Assembly (NCBI GenBank): GCA_002412885.1
Contig: DHVX01000062.1
Location: forward strand, 283,433 to 347,432
DNA from: Bacteroidales bacterium UBA5197
Lineage (GTDB): Bacteria > Bacteroidota > Bacteroidia > Bacteroidales > Lentimicrobiaceae
Length of the DNA: 64,000 nt
Direction: 5' to 3'
The notes under the pieces are model-generated. The model did not search any database. It was not told where the DNA came from and saw only the letters and a list, made by a program, of their open reading frames with translations. Position 1 is the first letter of the stretch. Every line of letters begins with the position of its first letter. Below, piece by piece: positions 42,829-51,804 of the stretch. A program made the translations under genes and the position numbers.

Positions 42829-43953
42829 TTATTGAAAGGTGCTGCGAAATTTTGAAAACCAATTTTTTATCTTCTTAAACCATTTGCCTATAAATTCATT
42901 ATCACTCTTATTGGAATTATGCTCACCCATCAGCAATGCTATGGGTTTAAGTTCTTCATACTTTTCGCAAACCACTTTTAACATGGCGGCGAAGGGTAAA
43001 AATAAAATCATACCGGCTATTCCCCAGATCGAAGCACCAATGATAATGCATAAAATTGAGGCTAACACGTTAACTTTTAGATTTCCTCCCACGATTTTCG
43101 GGGACAAAAAATTACTTTCAATAAACGAAACAAACCAAAAGAAAATAGCTACGGTTATTGGCATCCAAAGAGAATCATAGGTCATGACAGAATATAATAC
43201 AGCAATTGCAGCGCCGACATTGGTTCCGACATACGGAATAATGGCTAAGATTCCGGCCAAAAACCCAAAAAGGAAAGGGTTGTCAATGCCAATAATCCAA
43301 AGCCCGATGCTGTTCACAAATCCCAGTATGAGAATAATTACCATCATTCCAAAAAGATGTCGTTGTCCGACCTGCTGAATAGATTTAAACATTTCTAAGG
43401 CCTTTTTTCTGTTTTCTTGTGGATAAAAACTAACTAAAGCGCGCACCATCCCTGTTCTATAAAAAAGTATCAGGAAAGTGAATACACTTGTAGTCAGTAG
43501 CCCGATTAAGAAATCAGCCGTGCCACTAAAAGTTTTGCTTAACAATGTTACACCCGACTCGTTTAACCAGTTTTTAATCTTATCCAATAACTCTCCTTTT
43601 TCCAGTTGTGGTATAAACCCAATGTTTTCATTAATGTGTATTGTGGCGTCAGCAAAGACATTGAGGATTTTACCTTTAAAATCAGTTAAGTTTTCTGAAA
43701 GTTGGATGATTTGATTCGAGAAAAGATAAATGCCTCCCCCGATTATCAACAATAAGCTTATAATGGATAATAGTGCCGAAACCGTTATATTTGCACCTAA
43801 TGATTCAATTTTTCGGGCAACAGGATAGAGTATAAACGCAAGTAAAAAGGCAAATGCGATAGGAATCAGCACGGCCTTCGCCAGAATTAAAATAGCAAAT
43901 AAGCCTATAACTGTGGCAATGAAATAAAATACTTTTTGAAAAGACAGGTGCAT
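42829..43953 (-). CDS. AI-2E family transporter (PerM/TqsA-like permease)
   Basis: 374 residues with about eight membrane helices in the pattern of the family: two at the N-terminus, a soluble loop (about 65-145), then helices ending with FLPFAAMLKV. The conserved block FLAGILAIIPYVGTNVGA matches the GLL-PYVG motif. Members export autoinducer 2, act as Na+/H+ antiporters or have unknown substrates, so the substrate is open. The C-terminus is hydrophilic and basic. Confidence 0.9.
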   Translation of the reverse strand: MHLSFQKVFYFIATVIGLFAILILAKAVLIPIAFAFLLAFILYPVARKIESLGANITVSALLSIISLLLIIGGGIYLFSNQIIQLSENLTDFKGKILNVFADATIHINENIGFIPQLEKGELLDKIKNWLNESGVTLLSKTFSGTADFLIGLLTTSVFTFLILFYRTGMVRALVSFYPQENRKKALEMFKSIQQVGQRHLFGMMVIILILGFVNSIGLWIIGIDNPFLFGFLAGILAIIPYVGTNVGAAIAVLYSVMTYDSLWMPITVAIFFWFVSFIESNFLSPKIVGGNLKVNVLASILCIIIGASIWGIAGMILFLPFAAMLKVVCEKYEELKPIALLMGEHNSNKSDNEFIGKWFKKIKNWFSKFRSTFQ

Positions 43954-44043
43954 AATAAATTAGTATTTAGTTTACTCAGCATTAACTGTTGAATCAAAGT
44001 AGATTTATTGGTGCAAACTTTATTCATCACTGTTTAAATAGAT

Positions 44044-45396
44044 TCAGCGAATCCTCCTTGCGACAATTTGTACCGGGTCCCAAACGGTAGAGAATGGAGG
44101 GGCGTATGCCAGATCTAGGTCCATTAATTGCTGTACGGTAAATCCGGCGGTAATAGCCGTGGCAACGGTGTCTATGCGCTTGGCTGCACCTTTGAAGCCA
44201 ACAATCTGTCCGCCCAAAATTCGTTGGCTTTGTTTGTTTACCACAATTTTAACGCTTATTTTTCCTGAACCGGGATAATAGCCTGCCGGGGTAACTGAAG
44301 TGATTGTCTCAGTCTCGTAATCAACTCCCAAATCTTTTGCCTCTTTTTCGGACAAGCCTGTACGTGAGATTTCCAGTTCCTGGAATTTTGTAATGGCTGT
44401 TCCTAAAACGCCGGGAAACTCAGCGCTTCCGCCACTGATATTTATGCCGGCAACCAATCCATGCTTGTTGGCAACGGTACCAAGGGCAATGTGAACCTGT
44501 TTCTGAGTAACCAAATGAAACGATTCGGCACAATCGCCTGCTGCCCAAATATTGGGTACAGATGTTTCAAGGCGCTTGTTTACCTGAATGGCATCTTTAG
44601 CACCCAGTTTTATGCCGGCCCGGCTTGCCAGCTCAGAATTGGGTTTTACGCCCATTCCCAAAATGACAATGTCGGCAGGAATGGTTTGTTTGTCAGTTAT
44701 TACCGATTTTACGCTACCATCGGCATTCTTTTCAAACTTCACCAATTTCTCCTCCAGAAAAACTTTTACCTGCTGTTCAATCATGTACTCAAGAATCAGA
44801 TCTGCCATGTCCTTATCAAGGGTAGCCATGAGCTGCGGAGCCATATCAATCAGGGTAACATCCATAGAGAGATCGAGAAAAGCTTCAGCCATCTCAACAC
44901 CAATATAACCACCGCCCACTATTACTGCCTTTGCCGGTTTGTTCTCCTCAATGAAGTTGAATACATCTATTCCGCTTTGTAAGGTTGAAAGGGCAAAAAC
45001 ACCATTGGCATCAATATTTTCCATTTTGGGTACAATTGGAGAAGCGCCTGTTGCTATAAGCAGGTCATCCCATGATTCCCAAGACTCCTTTTCTTCGTCA
45101 AGATTTTTGACCTTTACGCGCTTATTCTCAATGTCAATATCCAAGACTTCGTGGCGAATCCGAACATCAATATTTTGTTTTTGCCTGAACACTTCAGGTT
45201 TACGGGCAATCAGGTCTTCTTCGGATTCAACCTGCCCACCGATATAATAGGGCATACCACAGGCAGAGTAGGATGTATGATTTCCACGTTCGAACACAAT
45301 AATCTCACGCTCAGCTTGCTCCCGCCTGACTTTCGATGCAGCTGTCATACCCGCAGCATCTCCGCCTATTACAACCAATTTTCTTTTATTCATCAC
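44044..45396 (-). CDS. CoA-disulfide-reductase-like FAD/NAD(P) oxidoreductase
   Basis: 450 residues. FAD loop VVIGGDAAGMTAASK at the N-terminus, single redox Cys in SYSACGMPYYIGG, NAD(P) loop AVIVGGGYIGVEMAEAF and IWAAGDCAE. One active-site Cys places it with CoA-disulfide reductases, NADH oxidases and NAD(P)H sulfur reductases rather than dithiol enzymes. With a rhodanese/persulfide protein and a thiosulfate-type transporter nearby, reduction of persulfides or CoA disulfide is likely. The gene starts one base after the stop of the upstream DUF2254 gene, so they are coupled. Confidence 0.9.
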   Translation of the reverse strand: MMNKRKLVVIGGDAAGMTAASKVRREQAEREIIVFERGNHTSYSACGMPYYIGGQVESEEDLIARKPEVFRQKQNIDVRIRHEVLDIDIENKRVKVKNLDEEKESWESWDDLLIATGASPIVPKMENIDANGVFALSTLQSGIDVFNFIEENKPAKAVIVGGGYIGVEMAEAFLDLSMDVTLIDMAPQLMATLDKDMADLILEYMIEQQVKVFLEEKLVKFEKNADGSVKSVITDKQTIPADIVILGMGVKPNSELASRAGIKLGAKDAIQVNKRLETSVPNIWAAGDCAESFHLVTQKQVHIALGTVANKHGLVAGINISGGSAEFPGVLGTAITKFQELEISRTGLSEKEAKDLGVDYETETITSVTPAGYYPGSGKISVKIVVNKQSQRILGGQIVGFKGAAKRIDTVATAITAGFTVQQLMDLDLAYAPPFSTVWDPVQIVARRIR

Positions 45397-45397
45397 G

Positions 45398-46708
45398 TTA
45401 ACCCCTTTCTTTAAAAGCTATAAACCTTTTTTTTATATCATACAGATCGCGCCTTTCCGAAAACGTTTTTTCAGCGGCATTCATGATCATTTCAGCATGC
45501 TGTAAGATGAGTTCTTGTTGGTTTTTGTTTCTTGCAAATGCGTTTAAGGTATTCATAGCCTCCATTAGCCTTATCATAACTGATGGATTTCTTTCAGCAT
45601 ATTGCCTGAGTTGGTTAAATGACGCATTCAACATACCGGAAAAGGTATGAATATCGGCAATAACCCTTAATTTGTCTTGCTTATCGTACCGGTATGGAGA
45701 TGGAAACTCTACTCCGGTAAGATAACACATCACAGATGTTAAGTTATCAATGCAGGCTATGGCCGTGTAAGGGTCGTTCACTCCGGGTGATAATGCCCTT
45801 GCAGCAATCTCAACCATCTGATGAATGGAAAATTCAGCATCCTGCAGCGGAGTCCGGACTTTCCCGATAATGAAATCAGCCTGTATCTTTTTATGCACTT
45901 CTTTATCGCATTCTACATTGCTTAGAACATCGCAAAGCACCATGTCCTGAACCAGAAAATCGCCAGGGCGGTGATGCAAAATAATAGTGCAGTCATTATC
46001 TTTTGCGATATTCATCAACCCTTGTCCATCAACAGATTGCAGATAGCCGCTTTTTTTGCTCCTGATCTCCGTTTTGAAAGTATATTTTTTCTCCAAAGAG
46101 GCAATATCGGGAACCTGCTTCTCTTCTTCATGGCCAATTCCTTCTGGAAAGAGCTTTCGGATACTCTTTGACATAGCTTCAGAAATATCAGAGATCACCT
46201 TGTCGGATTGAATACTCATGGAAACATGATGAATAAATATAATAAGCAGGACAATCCCTGCAATTGCTAATGCAATGGCAACTAAGACAGAAATGGCCGG
46301 AATAAATTCAAAACTATCAATTCCCTTAAGCGAACTCAATATAATAAGGCAATACACAAAAGAAGAAACATAAGAGCCCAGAACAACCTGATTAAGTTTA
46401 TCGTACATAAAATTCCTCACCAGGCGGGAACCCAGCTGAGAAGATGCCAGCGTAAGCACCACAAGCGTAATGGAGAAAACAGTACCGGCAACACCCATCA
46501 TTGCCCCGGCTATGATTGTAAGTAGGCTTCTTGCGGAATCAACACTTGCAGGCAACAAATACCGTAAAACACCATCGTGAGATAATTGGATCCGGCTATC
46601 GAGGTATATAAAACCAATGGCCGAGCCAATGGTAATCAAAAGCATCATTATGGGTATAAACCAGAAACTTGCATTCAGTTTTTCCCATAAATATTGTGGG
46701 TTTTTCAT
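45398..46708 (-). CDS. DUF2254 membrane protein
   Basis: 436 residues. Four membrane helices in the first 170 residues (WFIPIMMLLITIGSAIGF, LLTIIAGAMMGVAGTVFS, then two more), then a soluble C-terminal domain with SPGVNDPYTAIACIDNL, the diagnostic block of DUF2254. The family's function is not established; a gated channel-like role has been suggested by its architecture. Encoded between a universal stress protein and the CoA-disulfide-reductase-like enzyme, with spacings of 15 and 1 bases. Confidence 0.9.
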   Translation of the reverse strand: MKNPQYLWEKLNASFWFIPIMMLLITIGSAIGFIYLDSRIQLSHDGVLRYLLPASVDSARSLLTIIAGAMMGVAGTVFSITLVVLTLASSQLGSRLVRNFMYDKLNQVVLGSYVSSFVYCLIILSSLKGIDSFEFIPAISVLVAIALAIAGIVLLIIFIHHVSMSIQSDKVISDISEAMSKSIRKLFPEGIGHEEEKQVPDIASLEKKYTFKTEIRSKKSGYLQSVDGQGLMNIAKDNDCTIILHHRPGDFLVQDMVLCDVLSNVECDKEVHKKIQADFIIGKVRTPLQDAEFSIHQMVEIAARALSPGVNDPYTAIACIDNLTSVMCYLTGVEFPSPYRYDKQDKLRVIADIHTFSGMLNASFNQLRQYAERNPSVMIRLMEAMNTLNAFARNKNQQELILQHAEMIMNAAEKTFSERRDLYDIKKRFIAFKERG

Positions 46709-46723
46709 CCTTATCTGATTAAA

Positions 46724-47584
46724 TTAATTTCCAGACTGTTTGTCAAAAACCAGTATGGGCAATTGGGCTTCCTTCACAAGTTGTGTTGTAAAACTGCTTT
46801 TAAATAAACGCTCAAAAAAGTTTCTGTTTTCTTTTAAAACCACAATCAGGTTTGCTTTTGCTTTTTCGGCTTCGTTTACAAGACTTTCAACAGCATCCTT
46901 TCCACCATCGTCTGAAATTATCTTAACCGAAACCTTGTTGTAACCTGTTTTTTCGCTGAGCAAAGCAGCAAAGCCTTCACTCATTAGTTGTTTCTCAAAT
47001 TCGTCATCATTTGAGATATGCAGTGCCACGATTTCCGGATCAAATGGTTTAGTAAGCTCAATCAGGTTTTTCAGTGTAGCAATATCTTCTTCGTTGTAAT
47101 CTGTGGCGTAAATAATTTTCCTCATAGGTTGATACCTGGCATCAGGCGGTATGATATAAACAGGACAAGGTACATTTCGGACAACATTCATATTTACAGA
47201 ATCCTGCAACCAGAAATCCTGCTCAGAGTGGCCCTGAAGCATGAGTATATCATAGGTTTTGTTTTCAACTTTTTCTTTAAGTGTTAATGATGCGTCGCCA
47301 ATTTCAGACCTAAATTCAATGGGGGAAATTCCGGTGTGTTCTGCTTCGATTTCTTTAATAAATCCGTCAACTTTCTCTTTGATATCATCAGATATTTTTT
47401 GATACAGTTCCGGATCAGGTGGAATCTCAGTACCGGTTAAACCATCTCCGCCATAAGAATATAGTGTAGTTTGAAAATACAAAACATGAACCCTGGCGTT
47501 GATATCTTTTCCTAACAAAGCTGCAAATCGAATCAATTCCTTTGAATTGTCAATCTCATCAATTAAAAAGGCTAGTTTTCTCAT
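46724..47584 (-). CDS. universal stress protein, two tandem domains
   Basis: 286 residues made of two UspA folds (about 1-140 and 145-283). The second ends NLIVVLKENRNFFERLF and STTQLVKE-like LPILVFDK, close to but not exactly the ATP-binding G2xG9xG(S/T) motif; the first has LMLQGHSEQDF. Typical of Bacteroidota double Usp proteins. Part of the stress/sulfur run on the - strand. Confidence 0.88.
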   Translation of the reverse strand: MRKLAFLIDEIDNSKELIRFAALLGKDINARVHVLYFQTTLYSYGGDGLTGTEIPPDPELYQKISDDIKEKVDGFIKEIEAEHTGISPIEFRSEIGDASLTLKEKVENKTYDILMLQGHSEQDFWLQDSVNMNVVRNVPCPVYIIPPDARYQPMRKIIYATDYNEEDIATLKNLIELTKPFDPEIVALHISNDDEFEKQLMSEGFAALLSEKTGYNKVSVKIISDDGGKDAVESLVNEAEKAKANLIVVLKENRNFFERLFKSSFTTQLVKEAQLPILVFDKQSGN

Positions 47585-47628
47585 TTTTCTTAAATTTTTA
47601 GTTAGTAATTTACAATTAAGGAATTGGT

Positions 47629-48390
47629 TTATGCAGTCATTCCGCCATCAATCGGGTTGACGGTTCCGGTAATGAAACTGCTTTCATCGCTGGCCAGAAA
47701 TATTGCCAATGCTGCAATTTCATCATTTGTGGCATAACGCCCAAGTGGAATGGATTTCTCAAAATTTTCCTTTGCTGCTTTTGCTTCTCCCGGGGCAAAA
47801 CCTTCTTCCAGCGAGCGCATCATACGGTTGTCAACAGGGGAGGGATTAATGGTATTTACCCTGATTTTATAAGGAGCGCCCTCCAGTGCTGCTGAACGCA
47901 TCATACCAATTATGGCATGTTTACTTGTTACATAGGGCAACACATTGGCTGTTCCACCCATTCCTGCAACCGAGGAGGTTATGATAACTGAACCACCCTT
48001 TTCCTTCATCAAAGGGAATATATGGCGCAATCCATAATAAACGCCGTTTATATTCACTTCAATAATCTTATGATATACATCCAGCGGATATTCATCCAGC
48101 GGTTTCACCTCTCCTTCAATCCCGGCATTATTGAAGAATACATCAATATGTCCGAAAAGTTCCTTTGCCTTTTGGGCATAGGTCTTAACCTGGTTTTCAT
48201 CCGTAACATCGGCTGCGATGTAAAATAAATCAGGTGAGTTTATTTCTTCTGAAACTTTCTTCAGCCCTTCTTTATCCAGGTCGGTAATTAAAACCTTTGC
48301 CCCTTCTTTAATCATTTTTTGGGCGGTAGCTTTCCCTATTCCACCTGCTCCCCCTGTTATTACTACCGTTTTGCTTTCAAGTCGTTTCAT
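47629..48390 (-). CDS. short-chain dehydrogenase/reductase
   Basis: 253 residues from the ATG at 48390 (MKRLESKTVVITGG); an upstream in-frame ATG adds eight residues of poor fit. TGGAGGIGKA loop, DLD after strand 2 suggesting NAD(H), NNAG, catalytic Ser in ITSSVAG, YVTSK with Tyr and Lys, and the C-terminal SSFITGTVNPIDGG. FabG-like group, broad substrates (glucose dehydrogenase-like or cyclopentanol type). The substrate is unknown. Confidence 0.9.
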   Translation of the reverse strand: MKRLESKTVVITGGAGGIGKATAQKMIKEGAKVLITDLDKEGLKKVSEEINSPDLFYIAADVTDENQVKTYAQKAKELFGHIDVFFNNAGIEGEVKPLDEYPLDVYHKIIEVNINGVYYGLRHIFPLMKEKGGSVIITSSVAGMGGTANVLPYVTSKHAIIGMMRSAALEGAPYKIRVNTINPSPVDNRMMRSLEEGFAPGEAKAAKENFEKSIPLGRYATNDEIAALAIFLASDESSFITGTVNPIDGGMTA

Positions 48391-48471
48391 CGTTTTGCTT
48401 TTTAAAGTTTGCAATATGTTCGTAATTCTAAGAAACAGTAACCATATTCGGGGATGCTTAAAGAATTTAAA

Positions 48472-48834
48472 TTATTCCGGCGTCATTTTTTCAGATGCGT
48501 TAAATTTCTCAATTTCTTTCTCAAGAAAGTAGCTGACAACTGTTCTGATGGCCACGGTGCTGGCCAGAATGGCAATCTCCTCAAATTTTGGATGTATTAC
48601 CGTGGCAATGATATCAGCCGCAATCAGAAACTCCAGCGCCAGTAGCAGGTAGGTAGCAAACTTATGGCGCACCGATTCCCGCTCACGGTATATTGACTTA
48701 TGTTTCAACCTGCTGAATTCCAGCTTCAGCAACCTGGAAACGGATAATATCACACCCCATACAATGATTGCCACACCAATGCTGCCGATGGTAATGTACA
48801 GATATTCAAAAACAGTTTTGAGCCAGGCTTCCAT
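48472..48834 (-). CDS. DUF1622 membrane protein
   Basis: 120 residues, three membrane helices (LYITIGSIGVAIIVWGVI, FATYLLLALEFLIAADII, and a weaker IAILASTVAIRTVVSYFL). The order with RxxxRxxFAxYLLLALEFLIAADII is typical of DUF1622. Function unknown. It ends the YeeE/YedE group, 14 bases after the preceding stop. Confidence 0.85.
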   Translation of the reverse strand: MEAWLKTVFEYLYITIGSIGVAIIVWGVILSVSRLLKLEFSRLKHKSIYRERESVRHKFATYLLLALEFLIAADIIATVIHPKFEEIAILASTVAIRTVVSYFLEKEIEKFNASEKMTPE

Positions 48835-48848
48835 AATAGGTTGAAATG

Positions 48849-49439
48849 TTAGAATCCTGCCCTTTCAATCCAATACAGCAACAGAACTATCAGGGCAACT
48901 GTTGGCACAACCACCACCCAGTCGTTCACCTTTAACAAGCGAGGAATTGTAATATCTCCGAAATCGCCCATTTTCAGGATGCCATCCTTTAATCCGGGGT
49001 ACATTACTGCAAAAATCCATGTACCCAGAAGTATGCCTGCCAGACCACCAACTATGGCATCCAGATAGCCGTTACCAACCGCACCGGCAATGGTCCCCGG
49101 GCAATAGCCAAGCACGGCAAACCCAACACCAAAAATAAGGCCGCCTATCACATTTTTGCCCACCGAGCCTTTCTTGAGCGAAAGCTCAATCCAGCCCTGC
49201 GATTTCATAAAATATATCCCGATCATACCTGTTGCTACTGCCGAAAACATAATTTTCAAAACCGTAAAATCGGTGAGCAGTAACTGGCCTACAATTACAT
49301 CATATTTGGTTGCACCGCCTTTGTGCAGCAGAAAGCCAAACAGTATGCCAAAACCCAGACCAAATAACAATGGCCTTTTATCTTCTTCTGCATCCTTTGC
49401 ATATTGCGATGTTTCTGAAACTTGTTTTTTTGTTTCCAT
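48849..49439 (-). CDS. YeeE/YedE-family transporter, C-terminal half (DUF6691 type)
   Basis: 196 residues from the ATG at 49439; the frame extends ten codons further but that part overlaps the previous gene's end. Four or five helices with GFGILFGFLLHKGGATKYD and GVGFAVLGYCPGTIAGAVGNG, where the Cys is the conserved YeeE/YedE residue thought to relay thiosulfate. In single-chain members both halves are fused; here they are two genes. Imports thiosulfate or a related sulfur species. Confidence 0.88.
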   Translation of the reverse strand: METKKQVSETSQYAKDAEEDKRPLLFGLGFGILFGFLLHKGGATKYDVIVGQLLLTDFTVLKIMFSAVATGMIGIYFMKSQGWIELSLKKGSVGKNVIGGLIFGVGFAVLGYCPGTIAGAVGNGYLDAIVGGLAGILLGTWIFAVMYPGLKDGILKMGDFGDITIPRLLKVNDWVVVVPTVALIVLLLYWIERAGF

Positions 49440-49455
49440 TACGACCTGGTTTGAG

Positions 49456-49989
49456 TTAAGCAATAACAAGATAAATGATGTGAGCAGTAATTATCCCCCC
49501 GACAAAAAAGAATATGGCCGAAATCCAGCTTGAAACGGCAAGTTGCAGCGTGCCGCTGATGCCGTGACCGCTGGTGCAACCATCGGCAAAGCGCGAGCCG
49601 AAGCCTAGAATGATGCCTCCTGCCACAGCAACAAGCACGCGCAGAAGTGCGCTGTCACCAAAGGCAGATGCCCAAAGTGATGGCACCCACACACCAAATT
49701 GGAAATCACCCGAGATAATTGCCGAAATAAATGACCCTATTACAACACCCACAACCAGCATCAACTGCCAGTTAATTTCAAGTTTGATTTTTTTATAATA
49801 GGGTCGCTTTTTGACATTTTCCCCGGCAATCACCTCTTCAATCATACCACCAACGCGGGCAAATGTGGTAGATGTGGCAATGGGTTTGCCCGATATTAAA
49901 AAACTCAGCCAGCTTAAAAGCCCAATACCTATGCCGACTGCATAGGGCGACCAGTAGGTATCCGTAAAAATTGAAGTAATGGTTTCCAT
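49456..49989 (-). CDS. YeeE/YedE-family transporter, N-terminal half
   Basis: 177 residues, four helices. The motif FGSRFADGCTSGHGISG carries the conserved Cys of the family. Partner gene follows after 16 bases. Together they make a pseudo-symmetric transporter for thiosulfate-like sulfur. The loop KKRPYYKKIKLEINW is cytoplasmic and basic. Confidence 0.9.
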   Translation of the reverse strand: METITSIFTDTYWSPYAVGIGIGLLSWLSFLISGKPIATSTTFARVGGMIEEVIAGENVKKRPYYKKIKLEINWQLMLVVGVVIGSFISAIISGDFQFGVWVPSLWASAFGDSALLRVLVAVAGGIILGFGSRFADGCTSGHGISGTLQLAVSSWISAIFFFVGGIITAHIIYLVIA

Positions 49990-50007
49990 GTTTTTCTGTT
50001 TTAAATC

Positions 50008-50123
50008 AATGTAGTTTAGTGAAGTACCCTTTCCCGCAGGTGCGGGACTCAGGGTGACTATCAGTCTGAGCTGTTCTGATTGCTATCTGAACAAAGGCAA
50101 TTTCTCAGTAACTAAACGAAATT
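50008..50123. mobile_element. degenerate MITE-like copy
   Basis: Related to the element at 39058-39186 in the opposite orientation: ends AATGTAGTTTAGT on the left and ACTAAACGAAATT on the right, and the inner phrases CCCGCAGGTGCGGGACTCAG and GACTATCAGTCTGAG. Terminal repeats are imperfect and no clear target duplication is seen, so it is older. It lies between the rhodanese fusion gene and the YeeE gene. Confidence 0.7.
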
Positions 50124-50145
50124 GAGTTGTAATTTTTTTCACCTC

Positions 50146-51567
50146 CTAAACCTTTGAATAAAACCTTGAACCGTGCGGAACCTGACAAACATCACATTGT
50201 TTGGCGTGTCCTGCAGCGCTGTATCCGGTCATGCCTCCTGCAACATTGTATAGGTTTTTAAAGCCGTTCTGCCTCAGAATGCTTGCGCCCAGGCTACTGC
50301 GGTTCCCCGAGCTGCAAATCATCAGAATAGCATCTTCATTATTGAGTTCTGTATGTTGTTCACGCAAATCGGCCGCAGGAATATTGATGGCTCCCTCAAT
50401 GTGCGCGTCTTCGTACTCCAGTGGTGCCCTTACATCGAGCAAAATGAATTTTTCAGAACCTGTAACCATGTCGTGTAGATCTTCAGCTGAGATTTGTGTT
50501 ACATGATTGGTTTTATAACCTTTGGTTACCCATCCAGACATACCGCCATCCAGATAACCCACAATACGGTCCATGCCAACACGTCTGAGCCAGACATTGG
50601 TTTCTTCGGCTTCTTTAAAACTGTCAGATACCACCAGCAGGTCTTTGTCAATAGGCAACACCCATCCTGCAAAAGTGGGAAGGTTTCCGTTGATGTCCAG
50701 GCTCCATGCATCGGGAATATGCTGGCTTCCAAAAGCAAGATAACTGCGGGTATCAACAACAGCAATGTTTTCTTTTTCAGACATTTCTTTGAATGCTTCC
50801 GAGTTAAGCTCTTTCATGCGGGGAAGGTCCGAAACAAGGACAGCCCCTTTGCGGTTGATGTCGGTACAACGGCTAAAATGGTCAGGTGCAGGGGGCATAT
50901 CTTCGGTAAGTGATTTGATGAACTCAGCCTTATCCCTGAATTGCAACGCCTCGTTATATTTCCTTTCATATCCGATGGTTGAGCGCCACTTGGCTCCCAT
51001 TGCCCGTCCGCAGAGAGAGCCGGCACCATGTGCAGGCAGCACTTCGCAAAAGTCGGGAAGCTTTAAAATCTTATCAAACAGACTGTGATATAATTTACCG
51101 GCGAGCTCTTCTGCCATATCGGGGAAAAGATCGGGACGCCCCACATCGCCGACAAACAGAGTATCGCCCACAAAGGCACATACAGCATCTTCGCCGCGGG
51201 AAGTATCCACAACCACGTAGCACAGATGTTCAGGAGTGTGCCCCGGAGTTTCCAGCACTTTGATAACAATGTCTTCGATCTCAATGGTATCGCCCTCACT
51301 TAAGGCCACATGATCGAAAGTGCATCCGGCCGCTTTGGCCACATAGATTTTTGCGCCCGTTTTCTCTGCAAGATCCATTTGCCCCGATACAAAATCGGCA
51401 TGCAGGTGGGTTTGCAGGATATGGGTGATTATTACGCCCAACTCACGCGCCTCATCAATGTAAACATCAATGTCGCGTTGTGGGTCAATAACGGCACAAA
51501 CATCTGATCCGGCCAGAATGTAGGAACTGTGCGCAATTTTGGGGATGAAATAATGTTTAATCAGCAT
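50146..51567 (-). CDS. metallo-beta-lactamase/rhodanese fusion, persulfide dioxygenase-like
   Basis: 473 residues. MBL domain (1 to about 245) with TH-L-HADFVSG, the metal site of ETHE1/glyoxalase-II-like enzymes, and FVGDTLFVGDVGRPDL. Then two rhodanese domains: the first (about 260-350) has VVSDSF where the catalytic Cys loop should be, so it is inactive; the second (about 360-455) has the loop MICSSGNRSS with Cys. Such proteins oxidise glutathione or other persulfides to sulfite and pass sulfane sulfur to acceptors. The context (sulfur transporter, CoA-disulfide-reductase-like protein) agrees. Confidence 0.92.
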   Translation of the reverse strand: MLIKHYFIPKIAHSSYILAGSDVCAVIDPQRDIDVYIDEARELGVIITHILQTHLHADFVSGQMDLAEKTGAKIYVAKAAGCTFDHVALSEGDTIEIEDIVIKVLETPGHTPEHLCYVVVDTSRGEDAVCAFVGDTLFVGDVGRPDLFPDMAEELAGKLYHSLFDKILKLPDFCEVLPAHGAGSLCGRAMGAKWRSTIGYERKYNEALQFRDKAEFIKSLTEDMPPAPDHFSRCTDINRKGAVLVSDLPRMKELNSEAFKEMSEKENIAVVDTRSYLAFGSQHIPDAWSLDINGNLPTFAGWVLPIDKDLLVVSDSFKEAEETNVWLRRVGMDRIVGYLDGGMSGWVTKGYKTNHVTQISAEDLHDMVTGSEKFILLDVRAPLEYEDAHIEGAINIPAADLREQHTELNNEDAILMICSSGNRSSLGASILRQNGFKNLYNVAGGMTGYSAAGHAKQCDVCQVPHGSRFYSKV

Positions 51568-51804
51568 GGCAAAAGATTTTTAGTTGGTTAGAAATACATA
51601 ATGACTACTGTTCGGTAAATAATTCGAGATCTCTCGCTCCGCCCGAGATGACAGAGCATTCGGAAACTTTGGCAGGAGAAGAGGTTCGGAGCGGCTTCGC
51701 CGCCGAACCTCTTTCCCAAAAAACAAAACTACCTGTCACTTCGAACGTAGTGAGAAGTCTATCTAAAAGCAATCTGAAGTAAAATCTTTTCATGATCATT
51801 TATG
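51568..51804. terminator. spacer with a strong hairpin
   Basis: No gene. AGAGGTTCGG (51680-51689) and CCGAACCTCT (51703-51712) form a perfect 10-bp stem with the inner stem GCGGC/GCCGC. A T run follows (CTTTCCC), modest. The flanks (CGAGATGACAGAG, TGTCACTTCGAACG) are typical dispersed Bacteroidota intergenic phrases. Confidence 0.5.

Noticed and set aside
51605..51799. Small - strand frame of 64 codons downstream of the SLC13 gene
   Set aside because: It covers a hairpin and dispersed repeat phrases and has no ribosome-binding site or family match.
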